Positions 29,700 to 33,694 of a DNA stretch of 33,694 nt are shown here, piece after piece; positions within the stretch are counted from its first letter, which is position 1; each line of letters begins with the position of its first letter. The position numbers were made by a program, and so were the translations under genes. Under the pieces are notes generated by a model. It saw nothing but the letters and a program-made list of their open reading frames with translations, did not search any database and was not told the origin of the DNA. Location of the stretch: NCBI GenBank assembly GCA_036821845.1, contig DAISIT010000028.1:1-33694 (forward strand), written 5' to 3'. Source of the stretch: JAEUMD01 sp937950105. Its GTDB lineage: Bacteria > Pseudomonadota > Alphaproteobacteria > Rhizobiales > Hyphomicrobiaceae.

Positions 29700-31616
29700 T
29701 CAGCGCACCGCCGGCCTCTGCCACCACGTATCGATGTTGTAGCCCATCAGCGGCGTCTTCGCCGGGCGCTCGATCTGGTTCCAGTACGCGACCCATTGCG
29801 CCGGCAGGTGGAACAGCGGGATGACGTAATCGCCCGAGATGAGCACGCGATCGAGTGCCCGCACCGCCGAGACGAAATCCTCCTCGCCCCGCGCCGCCAG
29901 CATCTCCTTGATCATCTGATCGGCGGCCGGATTGGCGACGCCGGCCCAGTTATAGGTGCCCTCGGTTTTCGCCATGCGCGAATCCCAGCGGAAGATCTGC
30001 TCGTTGCCGGGTGATAGCGAGGCCGCCCACGTCGCCTGGATCATGTCGAAGTCGTAGCCCGAGACGCGCGACTGGTATTGCGCGCTGTCGACGACCCGCA
30101 CACTGGCCTTGATGCCGAGCCGGGCCAGAGTCCCGACGAAGCCGCCGAGCAGCCGCTCCTGCGCCGCCGACTGCACCAGCGCCTCGAAGGCGAGCGGTGT
30201 TCCGGTCGCGGCATGCACCATCGTGGTCCCGCGCAACTCGTAGCCGGCGGCTTTCAGCATGTCGAACGCGGCGCGCAGATGCGCGCGATCCTGCCCGCTG
30301 CCATCGGAAACGGGATAGGCATGCGTGCCGTCCATCACCTCGGGGCGCACGGCACTCGCGAAGGGCGCCAGCAGCTCGCGCCCGCGTGCGTCGGCCGGCT
30401 TGCCGTGTGACGAGAGATACGAGCGCTCGAAGAAGCTCTGCGTGCGGCGGTAGAGCGAATGATAGAGATTGCGATTGACCCACTCGAAGTCGAACAGCTC
30501 GATCAGCGCGCGCCGCACGCGGGCATCGGCGAAGACTGTGCGGCGCGTGTTGAAGACGAGCCCGGTCATGCCGGCCGGCAATCCCGTCGGCAGTTCGGCC
30601 TTGACGATGCGGCCGTCGCGGACCGCCGGTATGTCGTAGCCGCCGGCCCAGCGCGCCGGGTCTTCCTCGTACCAGAAATCGATGGTGCCGCTCTTGAAGG
30701 CCTCGAACATGGCGGCGCCGTCGCGGAAATACTCGAAGCGCACCTCGTCGAAGTTGAAGCGGCCGCGATTGACGGGGAGATCGCGGCCCCAGTAGTCAGG
30801 ATCGCGCGCATAGGTGATGGAGCGGCCGGGATCGATACGCGCGACTTCATAGGGGCCGGAACCGATCGGCGCCGTCAATGTCGTCTGGTCGAAGGTCGCG
30901 GCATCAACGAGGTGGCGCGGCAGCACCGGCATCAGCCCGAGGATCAGCGGCAGTTCGCGATCACCGCTCGCATCCAGCACGAAGCGCACGGCGCGATCCG
31001 AGACGCGCTCGGCGCGCGCGACCTTCGCGTAATAGGTGCGATGATTGGGGCGGCCCTTGTCGCGCAACAGCTGCCAGGAAAAGATCACGTCGTCGGCGGT
31101 CATGGGAATGCCGTCGGCGAAGCGCGCTCGGGCGTCGATGTGGAAGGTGATGCTGGAGCGGTCGTCGGGCATCTCGACCGTCTCGGCAACGAGGCCGTAG
31201 AGCGAAAAAGGTTCGTCGAGGCTGCGCGCCAGCAGCGTCTCGTAGACGTACTCGCGCATGCCCGCGACCGGGTTGCCGCGCACGATCAGCGGATTGAGGC
31301 TGTCGTAGCTGCCGGAGACGCCGACTACGATGCGGCCGCCTTTCGGTGCCGCCGGATCGACGTAGGAGAAGTGCGCGAAGCCGGCCGGCTCCTTCGCCGC
31401 GCCGTGCATGGCGATGGCGTGCAGGCGGGGGGCGGTCGCGTCCGCCGCTGCGGCGGGGACGCTTGCGACGACAGCGGCGAACCCGCACAGGGAGATGAAG
31501 AGCGTCGCCCACGGCGCCAGCGCCCTGCGGCGTCCGGCACCAGCCGCGGGGAACCTCGCCAGGACAGCCGGATGGCCGAGGATCGTCCTGCTTTTCCCGG
31601 CGGATGCCGTCGTCAT
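29700..31616 (-). CDS. ABC transporter solute-binding protein, family 5 (YejA-like)
   Basis: This is a periplasmic oligopeptide/microcin-C-type binding protein (638 aa) of an ABC importer. The N-terminus has a basic stretch (GRRRALAPW), then a hydrophobic segment ending SVPAAAADA, a signal peptide with cleavage near residue 57. The mature part shows GGRIVVGVSGSYDSLNPLIVRGNP, the family's DDVIFSWQLLRDKG and YYAKVA region, and APIGSGPYEVARIDPGRSITYARDPDYWG. The length and the EEDPARWAGGYDIPAV stretch fit YejA. No permease or ATPase genes lie in the window, so the partners are elsewhere. The ATG at 31616 has AGGGA about 8 nt upstream. Confidence 0.9.
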   Translation of the reverse strand: MTTASAGKSRTILGHPAVLARFPAAGAGRRRALAPWATLFISLCGFAAVVASVPAAAADATAPRLHAIAMHGAAKEPAGFAHFSYVDPAAPKGGRIVVGVSGSYDSLNPLIVRGNPVAGMREYVYETLLARSLDEPFSLYGLVAETVEMPDDRSSITFHIDARARFADGIPMTADDVIFSWQLLRDKGRPNHRTYYAKVARAERVSDRAVRFVLDASGDRELPLILGLMPVLPRHLVDAATFDQTTLTAPIGSGPYEVARIDPGRSITYARDPDYWGRDLPVNRGRFNFDEVRFEYFRDGAAMFEAFKSGTIDFWYEEDPARWAGGYDIPAVRDGRIVKAELPTGLPAGMTGLVFNTRRTVFADARVRRALIELFDFEWVNRNLYHSLYRRTQSFFERSYLSSHGKPADARGRELLAPFASAVRPEVMDGTHAYPVSDGSGQDRAHLRAAFDMLKAAGYELRGTTMVHAATGTPLAFEALVQSAAQERLLGGFVGTLARLGIKASVRVVDSAQYQSRVSGYDFDMIQATWAASLSPGNEQIFRWDSRMAKTEGTYNWAGVANPAADQMIKEMLAARGEEDFVSAVRALDRVLISGDYVIPLFHLPAQWVAYWNQIERPAKTPLMGYNIDTWWQRPAVR

Positions 31617-31882
31617 CTCACATCCCTGTGCCACGCCCGGCCGCCGGCCGGAGTTCGCTCGCTCGTTGCGTCTTTGCCACGTCGATATGGCATCGGTGTG
31701 GGTATGCGCGGAAGTCTCGAAATGCGGCCACGGGATTGCCGCAATCCGAGCCTTACTGCCCGCCCACAGGTTGCCGGTGATCCTGTCTGGCCCGCGAGTG
31801 CGGGGGCGTCTGGTGCGGGTCACATCGACAAAGAGGGCGGGGTTGGCCCCTACGGGTCTTCAACAAGAGGCTAGGTACTTAC

Positions 31883-32713
31883 ATGTTCGAGAAGGTTTGC
31901 AGCACGCGGGCGGTTTCGGGGGCTTTGGCAGTGGCTCTGGCAGCGGGCCTCGCGGCGACGCCGGCGCTGGCGCAGAAGAAGGGCGAGAAGCCGGCTGAGG
32001 CGAAGCCCGCGGCTGCTGCTCCTGCCGACAAGGCCGGCGAGAAGCAGAGCGCCTGGGTGAAGCTGTGCGAGACGGCCGGCCTCGTGAAGAAGGACGCCGA
32101 GGGCAAGGACGTCAAGGACGAGAAGAAGATCTGCCTGACGCACCACGAGCGCCTCGACGGCAACACCGGCATGGTGCTGGTGTCGGCGGCCATCCGTGAA
32201 GTCGAAGGCCAGGACAAGAAGAGCATGATGGTGATGGTGCCGCTCGGCATGGCCATCCCGCCGGGCGTCCGCGCCGCCGTCTACACCGCCGATCAGTGGG
32301 CGGCTGCCGCCAAGAACGAAAAGGTCGACGAGAAGGCGCTGAAGCCGATCGAGCTCAAGTACTCGCTCTGCCATCCGGCCGGCTGCACCGCCGAGATCGA
32401 GGCGACGGCCGAGTTCATCGACAGCATGAAGAAGGGTGGCGGCGTGATGGTGCTGGCGCTCAACGCCGCGGCCCAGCCGATCGGCTTCCCGGTTCCGCTC
32501 GACGGCTTCGCCGCCGCGTTCGACGGCCCGCCGGTCGACAACGAGAAGTACGCCAAGGCGCGCGGTGAGCTGATGAAGCAGATCCGCGACCGTCAGGCGC
32601 AGATGGTCGAGAAGATGAAGGAAGAGCAGAAGGCCAAGCAGGACGCCGCCAAGCTGCTCGACCCGCCTCCGGGTGCCGCCGCCGCTGCGGCCGCCGGCGA
32701 AAAGAAGAAGTAA
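31883..32713 (+). CDS. Invasion-associated locus B (IalB) family protein
   Basis: This is a periplasmic or surface-associated protein (276 aa) of the IalB family, widespread in Hyphomicrobiales and of unknown biochemical role outside Bartonella. Residues 1-30 form a signal peptide ending ATPALA. A Lys/Ala/Pro-rich linker (31-55) precedes the domain with SAWVKLCETAG, the KKICLTHHERLD Cys and the LSL-type YSLCHPAGCTAEIEA motif. The four conserved cysteines are present. The C-terminal 60 residues form a charged coiled-coil-like stretch (RDRQAQMVEKMKEEQ) and a PPPGAAAAAAA tail. A strong terminator follows. Confidence 0.88.
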   Translation: MFEKVCSTRAVSGALAVALAAGLAATPALAQKKGEKPAEAKPAAAAPADKAGEKQSAWVKLCETAGLVKKDAEGKDVKDEKKICLTHHERLDGNTGMVLVSAAIREVEGQDKKSMMVMVPLGMAIPPGVRAAVYTADQWAAAAKNEKVDEKALKPIELKYSLCHPAGCTAEIEATAEFIDSMKKGGGVMVLALNAAAQPIGFPVPLDGFAAAFDGPPVDNEKYAKARGELMKQIRDRQAQMVEKMKEEQKAKQDAAKLLDPPPGAAAAAAAGEKKK

Positions 32714-32737
32714 GCACCGCCTTCTGGCTGGTACGCG

Positions 32738-32769
32738 AGGGCCGTCCGGATCACCGGGCGGCCCTTGTC
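32738..32769 (+). terminator. Terminator hairpin after IalB-family gene
   Basis: A 12-bp stem with one G-U pair (32738-32749 with 32754-32765) closes an ATCA loop. The T tract is weak (CCTTGTCGTTG). The stem core GGGCCGTCCG/CGGGCGGCCC is shared with the clpA terminator. Confidence 0.7.
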
Positions 32770-32883
32770 GTTGTCACGACGGCTGGCGTCGCGGCCAATA
32801 CCGAAGAAGCTCCGCCGCTCCGTCCGCGCCCTCCGGCACCACGTCGTCCGGGCGCCACGTCCTTGGTGCGTTGGACCCTGCCG

Positions 32884-33231
32884 TCAGTGCCGGTTGAGGT
32901 GAATGGCGCGATAGCGCCCGTCGTCGTCGACGCTGAACATCTCGGCCACCTTGGGATGGCGCAGCGGCTTGCCGCTGTCGTCGGGGAGCAGGTTCTGCTC
33001 CGACACGTAGGCCACGTACTCGGTCTCCGCGTTCTCGGCGAGCAAGTGATAGAACGGCTGATCCTTGGACGGGCGGATTTCGGCAGGAATCGCCTGCCAC
33101 CACTCCTCGGTGTTGGCGAACACCGGGTCGATGTCGAAAACGATGCCGCGGAACGGGTAGAAGCGGTGGCGTACGACATCACCGACGGCGAAGCGCGCGC
33201 GCCGTGGCTTGCTGTCCGGGCCATCCGTCAT
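32884..33231 (-). CDS. hspQ: Heat shock protein HspQ
   Basis: HspQ (YccV; hemimethylated-DNA-binding family) is a small cytoplasmic protein. In E. coli it is a Lon activator and substrate. The 115-aa protein shows RFAVGDVVRHRFYPFRGIVFDIDP, WWQAIPAEIRPSKDQPFYHLLAEN and EYVAYVSEQNLLPDDSGKPLRHPKV, the full family pattern. The ATG at 33231 is chosen; GGGAG lies about 11 nt upstream, and an in-frame start at 33264 would add 11 residues. It is convergent with the IalB gene. Confidence 0.93.
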   Translation of the reverse strand: MTDGPDSKPRRARFAVGDVVRHRFYPFRGIVFDIDPVFANTEEWWQAIPAEIRPSKDQPFYHLLAENAETEYVAYVSEQNLLPDDSGKPLRHPKVAEMFSVDDDGRYRAIHLNRH

Positions 33232-33321
33232 CGTGTTGCGCACTCCCGCCTGCGTCGATGTCACATCATACGCCGGATGCCGTTGGCCCGCATCATGACC
33301 AAGGCCGAAAACCTGCCGCGG

Positions 33322-33385
33322 CTAGAGCGCTATCCGATCAGACGGAGCCGCCTTGCGGTTCACTGATCGGCTGGAAGCGCTCTGG
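33322..33385. repeat. RIME-like nested palindrome, copy 1
   Basis: This is a three-tier palindrome: outer AGAGCGCT/AGCGCTCT, middle CCGATCAG/CTGATCGG, and inner hairpin CCGC-CTT-GCGG. Ends read CTAGAGC and GCTCTGG. Form and size recall the intergenic mosaic elements of Rhizobiales. Confidence 0.6.
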
Positions 33386-33394
33386 CTTCAGGCT

Positions 33395-33460
33395 CCAGAG
33401 CATCTTTATCCGACCGCTGAATCGCCGAAGGCGATTCCGTGCGATCGGATGATGCTCTGG
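33395..33460. repeat. RIME-like nested palindrome, copy 2
   Basis: Outer arms CCAGAGCATC/GATGCTCTGG are perfect over 10 bp. Next are ATCCGA/TCGGAT and an inner perfect hairpin GAATCGCC-GAA-GGCGATTC. It lies 9 bp from copy 1 and shares its end motif and layout, but not its internal sequence. Confidence 0.6.
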
Positions 33461-33464
33461 CATG

Positions 33465-33500
33465 AAAAAACCCGCGCTCCCGAGAGGTGGCGCGGGTTTC
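33465..33500 (-). terminator. Terminator for the gene entering from the right
   Basis: A 10-bp stem (33468-33477 with 33490-33499) is followed on the minus strand by six T residues. On the plus strand it ends in TTTC, so it may work in both directions. Confidence 0.8.
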
Positions 33501-33581
33501 TCATGAAGGCTGCTTGCCGCCAATCGGGCCGTCACCCCGGCCGCTCACGCTCCGGGCGAGCGCCGTAGCGGGTGGCGGGCT

Positions 33582-33694
33582 TCAGAGGCCGTAGGCGGCG
33601 GCCATGTCGGGATCGCGCGCGGCGACGACCTTGGCCAGATCGACGATCACCTTGGCCTGCTTCCAGGTGGCGTCGTCCTGCATCTTGCCGTCGA
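33582..33694 (-). CDS. 3' end of an unrecognised gene (5' part outside window)
   Basis: The minus strand is open from the window edge to a TGA at 33582-33584. The last 36 or so residues include DATWKQAKVIVDLAKVVAARD and end AAAYGL. They suggest a soluble amphipathic C-terminal helix. GC usage matches coding sequence, and a terminator lies about 80 bp downstream. I cannot name the protein. Confidence 0.55.
   Translation of the reverse strand, partial: DGKMQDDATWKQAKVIVDLAKVVAARDPDMAAAYGL

Larger units (their letters stand above)
33232..33581. other. Intergenic region with repeats
   Basis: These 350 bp contain no gene. They hold the hspQ upstream region, a tandem pair of nested palindromes (33322-33460) and a terminator (33465-33500), each annotated separately. 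Confidence 0.6.

Noticed and set aside
30459..31874. Plus-strand frame opposite the YejA-like gene
   Set aside because: Antisense shadow with Arg/Gly/Asp-rich composition; the minus-strand protein has a signal peptide and family motifs.

Overview
The window is GC-rich and gene-dense. It looks like chromosomal DNA of a methylotrophic alphaproteobacterium of the order Hyphomicrobiales (Rhizobiales). The evidence is a methylene-/methenyl-tetrahydromethanopterin (H4MPT) C1-transfer island (fae, mch, mtdB, mptG and accessory genes), a complete pqqABCDE operon for the methanol-dehydrogenase cofactor, a phasin, phosphatidylcholine synthase, an IalB-family protein, an NDUFS4-like complex I subunit, and intergenic palindromes resembling rhizobial mosaic elements. 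I cannot fix the genus from sequence alone; Hyphomicrobium-like or Methyloligella-like relatives fit.

Layout. 1-5000: a truncated D-Ala-D-Ala carboxypeptidase (minus), a phasin with a clear promoter/operator region, then clpS-clpA. 5100-8760: an orphan SAM methyltransferase, an azlC-azlD pair, an NAD(P)-binding protein (minus) and a rhodanese. 8779-18641: the C1 island. A hydantoinase/oxoprolinase (MfnF-like) protein and a HisA/HisF-like protein are divergent. A minus-strand run follows, transcribed right to left: mptG, mtdB, ATP-grasp protein, mch, RimK-like ATP-grasp, CitG-like protein, then fae behind its own leader. Divergent to mptG lie a pterin-carbinolamine-dehydratase homologue and folK. 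18752-22734: a class I cytochrome c, then pqqE, D, C, B, A (minus strand). 22962-24703: HI0933-type flavoprotein and glyoxalase I. 24704-25429: a 726-bp gene-free segment. 25430-28004: dual cold-shock-domain protein, DUF192 protein, tRNA-Pro(UGG), NDUFS4-like protein and phosphatidylcholine synthase. 28086-31616: acyl-CoA synthetase and a YejA-like solute-binding protein (minus). 31883-33694: IalB-family protein, HspQ, a tandem palindromic repeat, and the 3' end of an unrecognised gene.

How it fits together. Methanol oxidation by a PQQ enzyme produces formaldehyde. Fae condenses it with H4MPT, MtdB oxidises methylene-H4MPT, and Mch hydrolyses methenyl-H4MPT to formyl-H4MPT. The neighbouring genes plausibly build the cofactors: MptG and FolK for the H4MPT skeleton, and the MfnF-like and ATP-grasp proteins possibly for methylofuran. 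The most interesting material is the set of poorly characterised enzymes of this island (HisA-like, CitG-like, two ATP-grasp proteins). Next come several non-coding structures: the phasin operator, the fae leader palindrome, the pqqA-pqqB hairpins, nested palindromes at 28000-28090 and 33322-33460, and DnaA-box-like sites at 24945-25057. I found no CRISPR array, insertion sequence, prophage or rRNA.
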